Below are positions 1 through 13,031 of a DNA stretch of 64,000 bases, in pieces. Source of the stretch: Tetrapyrgos nigripes (lineage: Eukaryota; Basidiomycota; Agaricomycetes; Agaricales; Campanellaceae); contig JAACJM010000065.1 in NCBI GenBank assembly GCA_013368315.1, forward strand, positions 186,001 to 250,000, read 5' to 3'. Below the pieces are notes generated by a model, which saw nothing but the letters and a program-made list of their open reading frames with translations, searched no databases and was not told the DNA's origin. Made by a program: the position numbers and the translations under genes. Each line of letters begins with the position of its first letter. Position 1 is the stretch's first letter.

Positions 1-1289
1 GAGGACGGTTGGTCATCGCCATCGAAACTACGTTTCGCACCATTTGACCCCATAGACGACCGAGTGGAGAAGCCTAGAATCATGACTGAGCATCCACAAA
101 AAGATGGCCATCAATCATGTACTCACTCTGTGTCAAAAGAGTTTGCGAGGTTGCGGAAGAGTTGGAAGGGCCAGCTATTGCAGGTTCATTAGATTGACGA
201 CGAGCAGAGAATAGAGGTCTACGCACCTTGCGTACCAGCCGAAGTTCTGGCCCTCTGAGAGCTGCGTGTTCGGATGGAGGAGGAAATGTCGTTGATAACT
301 GGAAAAGAAAGGGTTTTCAGTTTTTGGGTGACTAGACAACGAAAGACTACTCACTGTTGGCTGTGGAGATCTCACCATAGTCTGGTATCCTCGTATGATC
401 CTGGACCGGGTCAGCCTGAGGCACATCTACAATGCAAAGAGTTAGATGAAAGACCGAAAAGAGAGGCAATTTGCTCACCTTCCGAGGCACCCTGTTGTGA
501 CTGGTCACTCTCGGTAATGTCAGTCTCATCCGCGTCTTCAGTGGTATCTACGAAAAAGTCAGAGCTGAAAACAGAGAAGCCAACGGTAAGCTCACCTTTT
601 TCATCAATGTAACGCACACTATGACCACCTTGACGGAGCAACGATCTACGCCCGAAATCCTTGAGCTCAACATCGTGAGCAAGCATATGCCATTATATGT
701 AGCGACGAAGCTTGTCCACAAATCTATTCTGCAGCTCATGTCCCTCTTTCTGGAGAACTCCAACGTCTACACATCTCCACGTCAATGATCCTCCTATCAT
801 GTTGTCGGCTTGCTGATAAAACAGTATCATGTCCTCCTTCGACAGTACTGCTTCGCCTTCGAGAAAGCCCATCACCTCGTCAGCAGTATTGCAGAGGTCG
901 ACGAAGAGCGGATATAGACGCTTTTCTTTGGCTGCCGCTGTCCCCTTTCGAGGCTGCGAACATGCGGCCAGGTAGAGATCCCTCGCGGCTATGTACTTGG
1001 CGCTCTGTTTGCAATTCGCGAGGATCCTACGGAATTCTTCTCGGTTGTCGTCAGTGACTCTGGTGTTGGAGGCAAGGACCAATCGATTGAAGGTTTTGGC
1101 CGGAACCAAAACAGTTCTCTTCAAGTCTTGTTTGAGCCATCTTTTTTGGTGCGGTACCTGAGGTTTGGCTTGATATACTTCGAAAGGCTGCACGGCTACA
1201 CCAGCACGGAGTGGGGTAATAGAGGACACGGTGGCATGCGAGATAGATGATGGAGGAGGGGTGCCAGTTTTGACAGATTCGGTAGACAT
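1..1289 (-). pseudogene. hypothetical multi-exon gene, 3' end outside window, in-frame stop
   Basis: I do not recognise this protein. The ATG at 1289 (MSTESVKTG) opens a frame through 479, followed by spliced exons at about 426-355, 298-227, 174-127 and 85 to the window edge. All junctions are GT..AG with consistent phase (donors at 478, 354, 226 and 126). The N-terminal 200 residues are a soluble, charged, helical-looking segment; the next part is acidic and Ser-rich. An in-frame TAA lies at 693-695 after ..KLRRYI, and the same frame resumes at once with codon use and splice sites intact, so this looks like a single nonsense change. An intron hiding the TAA was searched for and no good donor/acceptor pair was seen. 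The 5' end abuts the breakpoint of the 1.35-4.6 kb duplication. Either a pseudogene or a two-part product; function unknown. Confidence 0.5.
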
Positions 1290-1348
1290 GTCGGGTGAGG
1301 GAGAGAAGAAAGCAGAGGTTGGAACAAGAATGAATCCCCTCATATTAT

Positions 1349-2329
1349 ATAAGTATAATTCATGAGCTCGTCGACTTTTACTTACCTCTTGCTTCCTGGT
1401 TTCTCTTATCAGAACGAACTTTTCTTCACCCTTCGGCGATGCTTTGCGACAAGTTATAACCCAGATTGAGGATGCCATTAAGGCTGGGACTGAGGTTGGG
1501 ACTAGTTGTGGAGGTGGAAGTGTCGGTTCTTCTGCTTCCGCGAGTGCTAGCAACACGGCTAGCGCTAGCAATACAATTGCTCAGTCGAGCACTGCTAGTA
1601 GTGCAGCGAGCACAAGTGCAAGCACGAAGAATACTGCTAGCGCTTCTACTTCTGCCAGTGGTTCTGCGAGTGCCTCAATGTCTGCTTCCGCTTACGCCTC
1701 TGCCTCCGCAACTGCTCAAGCTTCCGCTACCGACAAATCAGCAAACTCTGCCAGTGATACAATCAGTGTGAAAGCCACATCGACCGTGAGTGAACCCTCG
1801 TTTTTCGTCGTTACAGTGACTGATCACGATTTCCCTCTGACTACAGGTGCTCTCCGGCTCTCCAATACGGTCACTGTTGTGAGTCTCGTCCTCCTTCAGC
1901 CTCAATCATTGTCGTTTTCTGATTTCTTGGTCCACTGTGTAGACCGAGACCGTGACTGTCACTAGTAAGGGGTAAGTCTTGATCCATGTTTTTTTTTTTT
2001 TTTCATATACCTTAACTCACTTTGATTCCAGAGCTTCACAAGCTACCTCATCGAGTGCTTCGGATGCAACCTCCGCTGCTTCAGGCTCACATGCTTCACA
2101 TGCCACCTCATCGAGTGCTTCGGATGCTACCTCCGCTACTTCAGCTTCACAAGCTGCCTCGTCGAGCACATCGAGCGCAACCTTCGCTACTTCAGCTTCA
2201 CAAGCTACCTCGGAAAGTACACCGAGCGCAACCTCCGCTGCTTCAGGACACGCGGCCGAGAGGCGAGTCTATAAGATTTCCGATACTAAGCGCCGACTCG
2301 GGCTCGGTTTGATTGACTTGGAAGCTTGA
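1349..2329 (+). pseudogene. 5'-truncated copy of HsbA-like serine/alanine-rich protein gene
   Basis: Only the 3' exons are present. The first begins after an intron acceptor near 1413 and encodes the QVITQIEDAIKAGTEVGTSCGGG end of the HsbA-like domain, followed by a long Ser/Ala/Thr low-complexity stretch (repeated SAS, ASAS). Introns with GTGAGT donors follow near 1789 and 1877, then a short TETVTVTSKG exon, and a last exon of ASQATSSSASDATS repeats ending at the TGA at 2327-2329. Unlike block 2, this last exon has no internal stop. The signal peptide and first three exons, seen at 5740-6260 in the other copy, are missing, so no secreted product is expected. Confidence 0.7.
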
Positions 2330-2774
2330 GGTGAAGTGCATGCCGAGTCACTGTGAAGCCGAGCGCCGCTATCACTGGCAGTACATTCACTTTGGGGAAT
2401 AGGAATGGACTTGGACTACTGGTTACTAGTAGAGTAGTAGTAATAATAGATTCCCTAGAGTTACCTCACTCGAACACTGTAACTAGTCAGTGCCAATGTA
2501 TCATTCCACTCATCGGATAGTTGGACTTGTTGGATATATGTACATAGTTCATTGATTGTATTTTGCTCCGAGTATTCCAATACTTGCTCCGAGTTGCTCG
2601 TACTCAGGCTTGCTCGTAACGACTGGTTAAGTAGTCGGCACCTAGCCTAGTAGCCATCCAAAGGAGCGTAATACTAAAAGCAGTGGTCAATATACACTGT
2701 AACATTATGATACTGTAAGCTAAAATAAATAAAACAAACACTCTTCAATCCGAAAGGTAACCTTAAGCAAAATC

Positions 2775-3834
2775 TCATGCTTCCTGCAGCTGATACCGTA
2801 ACTGTACTTTCTTCCGATCAGGAATAATCCCAGGGATAGCGTACAAGATCACGCATAACACCTCCGGTAAAGCAACCAAAGGATACCAGAATCTCTCTTC
2901 ATTTTGCTTGGAAGAGTTGGCGAGGATGGTAGCCGCTAGGAATATTTCGCGAACGAGCATCAGTGCACAGAGGACACCGAGAATGTATGATCCGTAGACG
3001 TGTCCAAAGGAAGTAAACCTGGAACTTGAAGAAGCAGGTTCCGAGGATCCTTCTGAGACTGTAGCGTTTATCCGAGTCGTCAATATCTACTGGGCAAGGT
3101 CCGTAAAATTGATGTACTCACTGGGACTATCTTTCTCCCGCACAATCAAGACGCCAGTAAGATACGTTGTTATGATGGTCAGAGCCAGTAAAATAATCGC
3201 CCCGACTTTTCTTAGCGTATTCCCTGTATCTTGATCTGACTGATCTGAGTGGGTCAGATCAATGACACCGACAATGCTGAGGGCCGTTGCGAGGCTCATG
3301 TTCAGATGGAACAGACGACGGTTCCGGATGAGGTGGTCTATCCTGGACATAGGTAGGGCAGTTTCGGTTGGTTGTAGACTAACGATGAGATGAAATCGAT
3401 TTTAAAGCGGGTTGATAGAGTCAGATCTGCTCAATGAGGCGACAGTGTAGCAGCTTACCGGTCAAGAATAAGCCCATACGCCGAGTAGAGCAAACCAACG
3501 AATCCGACTGATAGAAGAACTTGGTCTGCAATGAAAAGACCTTCGTTCTCTCCCGCACTATCTGAACTTGTCAGCACCGCTCGTATTATGAACGATACGA
3601 TACGGACTGCCGGATGTCACAGTGGTCAGAACGTCGATCAACACTTCCGAAAGGAAGAATTAACTTACTTTGACAGAAAAGAACCATCATAAACAACACG
3701 AGAGATCTCTGTCTGATTAACAGAGGGATGAACCGAATGAAGAGAGGAACATAAACGAGCGCAAAGACAACTGCAGCAGCCACTGAGTCATAGTGTCCTA
3801 TGTTTTTGGCGTAGTTGAAGTGGTCGGAAGACAT
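2775..3834 (-). CDS. 7-TM fungal protein resembling DUF7702 (intact copy)
   Basis: Four exons, 3834-3669, 3606-3459, 3378-3122 and 3058-2775, join into 855 nt (284 aa) with all phases consistent and no stop; every intron is GT..AG. The protein starts MSSDHFNYAKNIGHYDS and shows about seven hydrophobic segments: VAAAVVFALVYVPLF, the SFIIRAVL region, the LFIADQVLLSVGFVGLLYSA region, MSLATALSIVGVI, VGAIILLALTIITTYL, GSYILGVLCALMLV and ALPEVLCVILYAIPGI. Short loops and a basic C-terminal tail (PDRKKVQLRYQLQ) fit a plasma or internal membrane protein. Size and layout match the fungal DUF7702 family, whose function is unknown; that assignment is from memory. An ATG immediately upstream (3837) is an alternative start. 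It is convergent with the serine-rich gene fragment. The paralogue at 7783-8833 is frameshifted. Confidence 0.8.
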
Positions 3835-3837
3835 CAT

Positions 3838-5439
3838 AAGTCGTCAAAGTAGTGGCGTGGCGTAGTTGTTGTTCTGATGTGACGTTAGTGAGCTGCTTGA
3901 GACCGTGCTCAAGGTGGAAGAAAAGACCTGCCTTGACATCTTCCTAGGACTGCTCCCTTTATACCTCCTGACTTGAGGCAATGTTCGTGCCACTGCTAGG
4001 GTCTATTCTAGTCTTTCGTAGACAGACAAAATGATGTGTTAGCAGTCTGTTAAGGCACTCGATCGCAAATTGTCTATTCTTAGTTCACTACGCCCTCAAA
4101 GCAGCTGGTCAGCTGTGCTATCCATTTCGCGTCAGTCGTATCCGGTCCATTCATAAAGCTGTAGAGGTTCCAACATGCGGATTTCTGCCGATTCAACCGA
4201 TGTATTCTTGGATATGAGGATTGTGAGCAAAGGTACGCCCAGTGGCTGCCAGTGCCCCGGTAGAATTCAAGTTGCTAGCCTGAGAGATGAAAATCTGGTA
4301 CAAGAATTGTTGATGAACCAGGATGACTGACTTTGGTAGTACGCATCCGCGCGCGCTGTCACTGGACAACTGGACGAAACCAGAAACAAGAGTACTTACT
4401 AGTGACGGTGACACAATAAAGGCCACGAAGCGTGGCACGCGAACCAACAGGTTTCCTAAGGGGCAGAGGTTGGGAGGAACGGATGAACTAAGTGAAGTTT
4501 TAGCCGGAAAGTGCCGGTCCGCTTGTTATGTCCAGCGCGTCGAGCTCATTGTTGTGTTCGGCGTTCAGTCACGGAAGACCTTACAGGCTTGACCGATAGT
4601 ATATTTCTGAATGGATCAAAAGGGCACTCAATGAAAATATCTCTCCATCTGACCCAGAAACACTCTATGCTTCGATTCTTCAACCTATATGGACAGCTAC
4701 CTGTGTAGCTTCGACTGCAACGCAAAGGCAATAGTAACTAACGACACTATTGCTAGTATACATTAGGTTGGATACATGAACAAATCTAGACTACCTTTAT
4801 ACTCCGAGTAACAGCCCTCAGGACTAAATGTCAAGCAACCCTAGTTCTGCCCACCCACACCCAGCTTGCTTATCAGCCCCTTTCTTGTCTCTCTCCATTC
4901 TCCTGGAGCGGTGAAGCATGCTGGAGGCAACAGGACGTGAGGATATGGGATGTTCGGTAACAGATGATGGCAGAGAGCTTGGTCCATTTGAAAGTAGATA
5001 ACACATTAACTCGTTGCACTTGCAACTAGCTACCTCGACATCTCATCGGAAAGCGTCTCGCAACACAAACCTTCTCGGTGAAAATGGTACAAAGAGCTGT
5101 TAAAAAAACATACAAAGCACCAGTCAACGACAACACACACCTAACACTCAAACAGTTACTTGGAACAAAAAAATTTCGTAGAAGGGACACTGAGTTGCTC
5201 CGAAAGCGAAGGAATCTTAACCGTCAAAAGTTATATTGAGCGCACAGGAAAAAACGGTGTGTCAAAGAACAGGCTGACAAAGTGGTGCTGAACAGTTCTT
5301 CTTCAGGAAAAGGAGGGAGCTTGACCTAAATATACATACAACAGACATAAGTAATCAAGAACAAAAAACAAAGAGAAGACGGACCAAGAAAGCTCGACTG
5401 CCTCGTCAGTTAGTACATAATTATTTAAGTTCGCGAAAA
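3838..5439. other. intergenic region, no gene supported
   Basis: 3838-4575 is the 3' flank of duplication block 1 and matches about 8834-9800 with gaps. 4576-5439 is unique in the window: AT-rich patches, short purine runs, and no frame with splice sites and coding character. The last 400 bases probably hold the promoter of the HsbA-like gene, because the sequence near 5440-5490 resembles the block ends. Confidence 0.5.
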
Positions 5440-5739
5440 GCTGAAGTGCCGATCCGTTTACTTACGTCCAGCGCGTCGCGCCTTCCCTTTTTTCGCTTCG
5501 CGAGTGCAGTCCCATGGTTGCTGCGGGAAAAAATTTGGAATTACTCTCAGATTACAGGCATAAAGAGACCATACCTAAACTCGAATCTTTCTCTCAGCGG
5601 AGCTTTACTCCCCTTCATTTCTGGCTTTCCCGACCTGGTGTCCTTTCTGCCCTTTTTTCTTCCTTTTCCTTCCGATTTATCGCTGGCGCGGTCCTTTGCC
5701 TTCTCTTATTCTTTCAGTCCCTATCTTCTCTTAACACCA

Positions 5740-7336
5740 TGGTTTTCCTCAGGCCCGCTTTTATTGCTGCTTTGATCTCCACTTCGATTTTTCGGAGCTG
5801 CTGCTAGTGAGTATCTACTATCCCGAGTCTTGACATGAATAATCATTAATTATCATTCAATCCCCAGTCCCTCTCCAGGCTCGTCAAACTGACAACCTGC
5901 AATGTAGCGCTGCCCGGTTCAAAGCTGTCACCGGCCTGACTGCGACGAAGAAAGCTATGGACAAGATGAGTCTCTTGGCAACTCAGGAGTGAGTTCGCTT
6001 TTCCCTGCCTTTCGGTCTAATCTGCATAAAACCCGTTCAAAAACAAAATACTCACTTCTCCGTAAAACCATTCACAGCGCCGCCGCTGCAGCTTCACCCA
6101 TCTCTGATGTCAATACTAGCTTGCAATCGGCGCAAGACGGTCTGGACACCATTGGCAAGCTCTTTCAGCAGGCCAGGCTATAGCTGCTGAGGCTGGTACC
6201 AAAGTGAGTGATGGGTTTCAGGCTGTCAAAGCTGCGTTGGATTCTATCAAAGCGTGAGTACTGTGATATTACTACCACTTCGAATTCGACATATCTAAGT
6301 ATAATTCATGAGCTCGTCGACTTTTACTTACCTCTTACCTCTTGCTTCCTGGTTCCTTTTATCAGAACGAACTCTTCTTCACCCTTCGGCTATGCTTTGC
6401 GACAAGTTATAACCCAGATTGAGGATGCCATTAAGGCTGGGACTGAGGTTGGGACTAGTTGTGGAGGTGGAGGTGCCGGTTCTTCTGCTTCCGCGAGTGC
6501 TAGCAACATGGCCAGCGCTAGCAATACAATTGCTCAGTCGAGCATTGCTAGTAGCGTAGCGAGCACAAGTGCAAGCACGAAGAATAATGCTAGTGCTTCC
6601 ACTTCTGCCAGCGGTTCTGCGAGTGCCTCAACGTTTGCTTCCGCTTCCTCCTCCGCCTCCGCAACTGCTCAAGCTTCCGCTACCGACAAATCAGCAAACT
6701 CCGCCAGTGATACGACCAGTGTGAAAGTCACGTCGACCGTGAGTGGACCCTCATTTTTTCGTCGTTAACAGTGATTGATCATGATTTTCCTCTGACTACA
6801 GGGCTCCAGCTCCGGTTCTGGCTCTGGTTCTGGCTCCAATACGATCACTGTTGTGAGTCTCGTCCTTCAATCTCAATCATTGTCGTTTTCTGATTTAGTG
6901 GTGTGTAGACCGAGACCGTGACTGTCACTAGTAAGGGGTAAGTCTTGATCCATGTTTTTAAGTATATTTCTTTTCATAGTATACCTTGACTCACTTTGAT
7001 TCCAGAGCTTCGCAAGCTACCTCATCGAATGCAGCTTCAGCTTCACAAGCTAACTCTTCGAAAGCGTCGGGTGCTACCTCCTCTGCTTCGGCTTCACAAG
7101 CTGCCTCATCGAGTGGTTTGGATGCAACCTCCGCTGCTTCAGGCTCACATGCTTCACAAGCCACCTCATAGAGTGCTTCGGGTGCAGCCTCCAGCACGTC
7201 AGCTTCACAAGCTACCTCGGAGAGTGCATCGAGCGCAACCTCAGCTGCTTCAGGACACGCGGCCAAGAGGCGAGTCTATAAAATTTCTGATACCAAGCGC
7301 CGACTCAGGCTCGGTCTGATTGGCTTGGAAGCTTGA
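5740..7336 (+). pseudogene. HsbA-like (hydrophobic surface binding) secreted Ser-rich protein gene, several lesions
   Basis: The ATG at 5740 begins a signal-peptide-like segment (MVFLRPAFIAALISTSI). After an intron (GTGAGT near 5808 to CCCCAG near 5868) comes a typical HsbA/galactomannoprotein-type exon: PLQARQTDNLQCSAARFKA, then TGLTATKKAMDKMSLLA. Further exons give SDVNTSLQSAQDGLDTIGK, KVSDGFQAVKAALDSI and QVITQIEDAIKAG, then a Ser/Ala-rich tail and a TETVTVTSKG exon. Lesions: one extra base in the T-run near 5789-5793 (or equivalent) shifts frame before the AAA cleavage region; one base is missing near 6150-6156, giving a stop (TAG at 6181); and TCG is changed to TAG in the last exon at about 7169-7171, where block 1 keeps TCG. 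Proteins of this family are secreted to the wall or hydrophobic surfaces. Likely decaying, or partly affected by sequence error. Confidence 0.65.
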
Positions 7337-9810
7337 GGTGAAGCGCATGCCAAGTCACTGTGAAGCTGAGGACTGCTGTCACTGGCAGTATATTTACTTT
7401 AGGGAATACATAGAAATGGACTTGGAGTACTGGTTACTAGTAGAGTAGTAGTAGTAATAGTTTCCCTAGAGTTACCTCACTCGGACACTGTAACTAGTCA
7501 GCGCCAGTGTATCATTCCACTCATCGGATAGTTGGACTTGTTGGATATATGTACATAGTTCATTGATTGTATTTTGCTCCGAGTACTCCAATACTTGCTC
7601 CAAGTTACTCGTACTCATGCTTGCTCGTAACGACTGGTTAAGTAGTCGGCACCTAGCCTAGTAGCCATCCAAAGGAGTGTAATAAAAACAGTAGTCAATA
7701 TACACTGTAACAGTATGATACTGTAAGCTAAAATAAATAAAACAAACACTCTTCAATCCGAAAGGTAATCTTGAGCAAAATCTCATGCTTCCTGCAGCTG
7801 ATACCGTGACTGTACTTTTTTCCGATCAGGAATAATCCCAGGAATAGCGTACAAGATCACACATAACACCTCCGGTAAGGCAACCAAAGGATACCAGAAT
7901 CCTCTTCATTTTGCTTGGAAGAGTTGGCGAGGATGGTAGCCGCTAGGAATATTTCGCGAACGAGCATCAGTGCACAGAGGACACCGAGAATGTATGATCC
8001 GTAGACGTGTCCCAAGGAAGTAAGCCTGGAAGAAGCAGGTTTCGAGGATCCTTCTAAGACTGTAGTAGCGTTTGTCGTCAATATCTACTGGGTTGAAGGT
8101 CCGTAAATCGATGTACTCACTGGCACTATCTTTCTCCCGTACCATCAAGACGCCAGTAAGATACGTTGTTATGATGGTCAGAGCCAGTAAAATAATCGCC
8201 CCGACTTTTCTTAGCGTATTCCCTGTATCTTGATCTGACTGATCTGAGTGGGTCAGGTCAATGACACCAACAATGCTGAGGGCCGTTGCGAGGCTCATGT
8301 TCAGATGGAACAGACGACGGTTCCGGATGAGGTGGTCTATCCTGGACATAGGCAGGGCAGTTTCGGTTGGTTGTAGACTAACGATGAGATGAAATCGATT
8401 TTAAAGTGGGTTAATAAAGTCAGATCTGCTCAATGAGGTGACAGTGTGGCAGCTTACCGGTCAAGAACAAGTCCATACGCCGAGTAGAGCAAACCAACGA
8501 ATCCGGCCGATAGAAGAACCTGGTCTGCAATGAAAAGACCTTCGTTCTCTCCCGCACTATCTGAGCTTGCCAGCACCGCTCGTATTATGAACGATACGAT
8601 ACGGACTGCCGGATGTCACAGTGGTCAGAACCTCGATCAACACTTCCGAAAGGAAGAATTAACTTACTTTGACAGAAAAGAACCATCGTAAACAACACGG
8701 AAAATCTCTGTCTGATTAACAGAGGGATGAACCGAATGAAAAGAGGAATATAAACGAGCGCAAAGACAACTGCAGCAGCCACTGAGTCATAGTGTCCAAT
8801 GTTTTTGGCGTAGTTGAAGTGGTCGGAAGACATCGTAAGTCGAAGTAGCGGTGTGGCGTAGTAGTTGTTCTGATGTGACGTTAGTGAGCTGCTTGAGACC
8901 GTGCTCAAGGTGGAAGAAAAGGCCTGCTTTGACATCTTCCTGGGCCAGCTCCCTTTATACCTGTTAAGTGAGGCAGGCGATGATTGCCTATGATTGCCAA
9001 CAGCAACTTGTGCCACTGCTACTAGTAGGGTCTATTCTTAGTTCACTACGCCCTCATCGAGTCGGAATTGATTTACCCCGTCGGAACAGTGGTAGATAGT
9101 AGTGATTCCTGAAAGAAAACTCGTCAGTGCGTCATTCAGGGCTGCTTTACTAGTTCCATACCTACTATTCCTGGGGCAGTATTTACTTACCATTCTGTTT
9201 GCATAATGGTCCAACCAGCTCATCCTTCGACAACCTCCCTTCTTTTTTCGCCTTCATCTCTCAAAGTTCTACATACTCCCTAATCTCGTTTCCGTGACGG
9301 TGGCGTTCAAGGCAGCTGGTAAGCTGTGCTATCCGTTTCGCGTCAGTCGTATCCGGTAGTCAGCACTGCGGTAAAACTCATAAAGCTGTAGTGGCTCCAA
9401 CATGCGGATTTCTGCCGATTCAACCGATGTATTCTTGGATATGAGGATTGTGAGCAAAGGTACGCCCAATGGCTGCCAGTGCCTCGGTAGAATTCAAGTT
9501 GCTAGCTTGAGAGATGAGAATCTTGACAATCGTGGTACGCTTATTCTAGATCTATGAATTGTTTGATGATCATGAGCCAGGATGACTTTGGTAGTACGCA
9601 TCCGGCGTCCGCGCGCGCTGTCACTGGACGAAAGCAGAAACAAGAGTACTCACACAATAAAGGCCGCGAAGCGTGGCACGCTTTTCCAGACCAACAGATT
9701 CAAGGGGCAGAAGTTGGGCAGAAGTCATTCGGATGAATGAGTGAAGTTTTAGCCGAAAAGTGCCGGTCCGCTTGTTTACGTCCAGCGCGTCGAGCTCATT
9801 GTCGTCGTCG
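6297..9810. repeat. segmental duplication, block 2
   Basis: Partner of 1349-4575 in direct orientation, about 5 kb apart. It carries the 3' exons of the HsbA-like gene, the second 7-TM gene, and a 3' flank ending at the same cggtccgcttgt..gtccagcgcgtc motif. Block 2 retains extra flank sequence near 9040-9340 that block 1 lacks. Confidence 0.85.
7783..8833 (-). pseudogene. 7-TM DUF7702-like protein, frameshifted copy
   Basis: Exons 8833-8668, 8605-8458 and 8377-8121 have exactly the same lengths (166, 148 and 257 nt) as the intact copy at 2775-3834. The last exon, 8059-7783, is 277 nt instead of 284, and the total (848 nt) is not a multiple of three. The frame breaks at NSSKQNEE, where the intact copy reads gagagattctgg and this one gaggattctgg near 7900, so the last transmembrane segment and tail are replaced by a short out-of-frame end. 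An upstream in-frame extension to 9016 exists, but the equivalent of the intact gene's ATG is at 8833. A truncated six-TM product remains possible. Confidence 0.7.
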
Positions 9811-9835
9811 CTGACGTCGAGCTCGCTGCTTTTCT

Positions 9836-11398
9836 ATGCTTCGGGTCGTTTCAGTCCGCATTCTACACCGTCCAGGCTGTCGCTGGTACACGATATCCAC
9901 GCTCAACCCATCCCGCCTGCTGCCCTCCGACTGTATCCCCTTCAAATCCATCAATAGTGCTAAACTTGCAGATGTCTACGACCCAAGCAACTCCAACTCC
10001 TCCTTATTTCTGTCCCCAAAACATATACAGTATATTCCTGACCCGTCACCATATGGATTTCTCTACCTACATCGACCAGAAGGCGCGCCGTCCACCGTCT
10101 CTGAACTGCGTTTTCGCGTCGTCGAAAGACCATCCGAGTCTATAGCCTCTAAACTTCCTCACGAACTTTTTCTGAATGGCACCGACCTCGTCCTGCGCAA
10201 CAACGTAGCCTACTCTCTTCCCCTCTACAAAATCGTCAAAAAAACATCGTTATGGCCGCTGAAAGAGTTTCTGGTGAAAGATGGAGTAGTCTCTGAGGAG
10301 TTGGTAGAGAGAGTGGATAACATCTTTCCGAATATGTTTCCGGACTCGACGTCTTCACCAATCTCACCAGCGACTGTCGTTTACAAACTCAACCAACCCT
10401 TCCCTATTCACGTATTCCACAACAAGGCGACCATATTCCTCGTTTCAGAGGATCAAGTCCTGGATTTGAACCTGGGATCGAGTTGGTTAGGGTATCCTCA
10501 AAAGAGAAGGCAGATTTGTAGAGGTGAGTGTCTGACTCGGGAGCGCAATTACTGTCATTGTAACTAACGCGCTCAACTACATAGGTAGTGCACTCGTAGT
10601 CATCGATCACGAATCTTCGCCTTCTCCTTCCGACGAATTCATACCCTCCATCTCTTCTTCTATATCTCCCCTTTCTGAAGATTTTTCATCTTCACCGTCC
10701 TCGTCATCAACATCTACCTCCTCCACCTCTGGTACGAAAGGAGGTGCAGTCTTAACCCCCTATCTCAGTCCCGCTGCCGTTCTCCATCTTCAAAAAGACC
10801 CAAACCGTCCAAGGAGATACTTGCACCCAAACACCCTCCATCCATACATCCTTCGCGTCGTTAAACCCCCACGAGCCGCTCCGAGAACATGGTTCGAGAA
10901 TAAGTGGCGGAGGATAAAAGAGTCGCACAAGAGGCACAAGGAGATAAAAGCGCAAGAAGGTGGAAGACAAGGGCAATGGGAGAGAAGCTCGATGAACACG
11001 CTGAAGCATTTGAAGATGAGGGATCGTTAGCGTCGGCGTCAACGTCAACATCAACACCAACGCCATCTTCAGCGCCACTATCGATACCGTTCGCGCCGTC
11101 GGCGTCTGAACCCTCCCTTTTGTCTAAGTCCCAGTTGACCTCCACAATCCCATCGTCATCTTCGTTAGAGTCAGATGAGGAAGGAACAACGAAGGAGGGA
11201 AACCAATTAGAGACGAAAGAGAAGGAAGAACGAGAACGAGAACAGGAGCAGGAGCAGGACAATGCTAAAAAGGACCCAGGACCAAAATTCTACACCCCAT
11301 ATATCCAAGCTGGGCGTTCGACCCGTCTTCGAGCGTTTTCGTACATGGTGGATGATCAGGCGCAGTTGGGCGAGATTGTGAAGAGGATACTTCGGTGA
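9836..11398 (+). CDS. conserved-looking hypothetical protein, Ser-rich and charged C-terminus, probable frameshift
   Basis: Exon 1 runs 9836-10523 from MLRVVSVRILHRPG; the Arg-rich, acid-free N-terminus could be a mitochondrial presequence (inference). A GTGAGT..ATAG intron (10524-10584) joins it in phase to SALVVIDHESS. The middle is a globular-looking domain (AKLADVYDPSNSN, HIQYIPDPSPYGFLYLHRP), then a Ser-rich linker and a basic WFENKWRRIKESHKRHKE segment. That frame stops at 11028-11030, but a second frame from about 10904 to 11398 carries a Ser/Glu-rich stretch and a structured end (KFYTPYIQAGRSTRLRAFSY..ILR). One base shift between about 10930 and 11000 would join them; no acceptable intron is visible there. 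Family not recognised. It begins right at the end of duplication block 2. Confidence 0.55.
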
Positions 11399-11655
11399 CC
11401 CGTGTCCTTTGACCTGGGTAGTGCTGAACTTGTTGGTACAAGACGGTCAATCGCTGGGTGCAGTATGTTTGGAATTGGGACTTCCATGGACCATAGGATC
11501 ATCTTGAAAAAAAGCCTGAGCTTGTCGTTGGTTCATTAGAGTCTAGAAGTACAAATACATAGAAAGACTAATTCGAGTATAATCTACATTTCTACCAAAT
11601 CCCATAAAAGTTCTTAAGATTAAAGTTGTCCGGTCTAGATGGTCGCCTCAATGCC
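11399..11655. other. short convergent intergenic space
   Basis: Lies between the hypothetical gene (plus) and the old yellow enzyme gene (minus). Presumably the two 3' UTRs; no further feature seen. Confidence 0.4.

Positions 11656-13031
<1,376 letters not shown>

Larger units (their letters stand above)
1349..4575. repeat. segmental duplication, block 1 (5'-truncated)
   Basis: This block is closely similar, in the same orientation, to about 6297-9810. It starts inside an intron of the HsbA-like gene (shared text beginning tataattcatgagctcg) and ends in a motif, cggtccgcttgt..gtccagcgcgtcgagctc, that recurs at the end of block 2 and, diverged, just before the downstream HsbA-like gene at about 5440-5490. 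It holds the 3' part of the serine-rich gene and a complete 7-TM gene. Substitutions and small indels separate the copies, most in 3840-4330. The 5' breakpoint inside an intron shows that this copy lost its promoter and N-terminal exons. Confidence 0.85.

Noticed and set aside
7000..7266. Glu/Ala-rich minus-strand frame
   Set aside because: Antisense shadow of the Ser/Ala repeats of the HsbA-like gene.
10752..11262. Minus-strand frames with Ser/Asp runs
   Set aside because: Antisense of the charged C-terminal part of the plus-strand gene; no splice structure.
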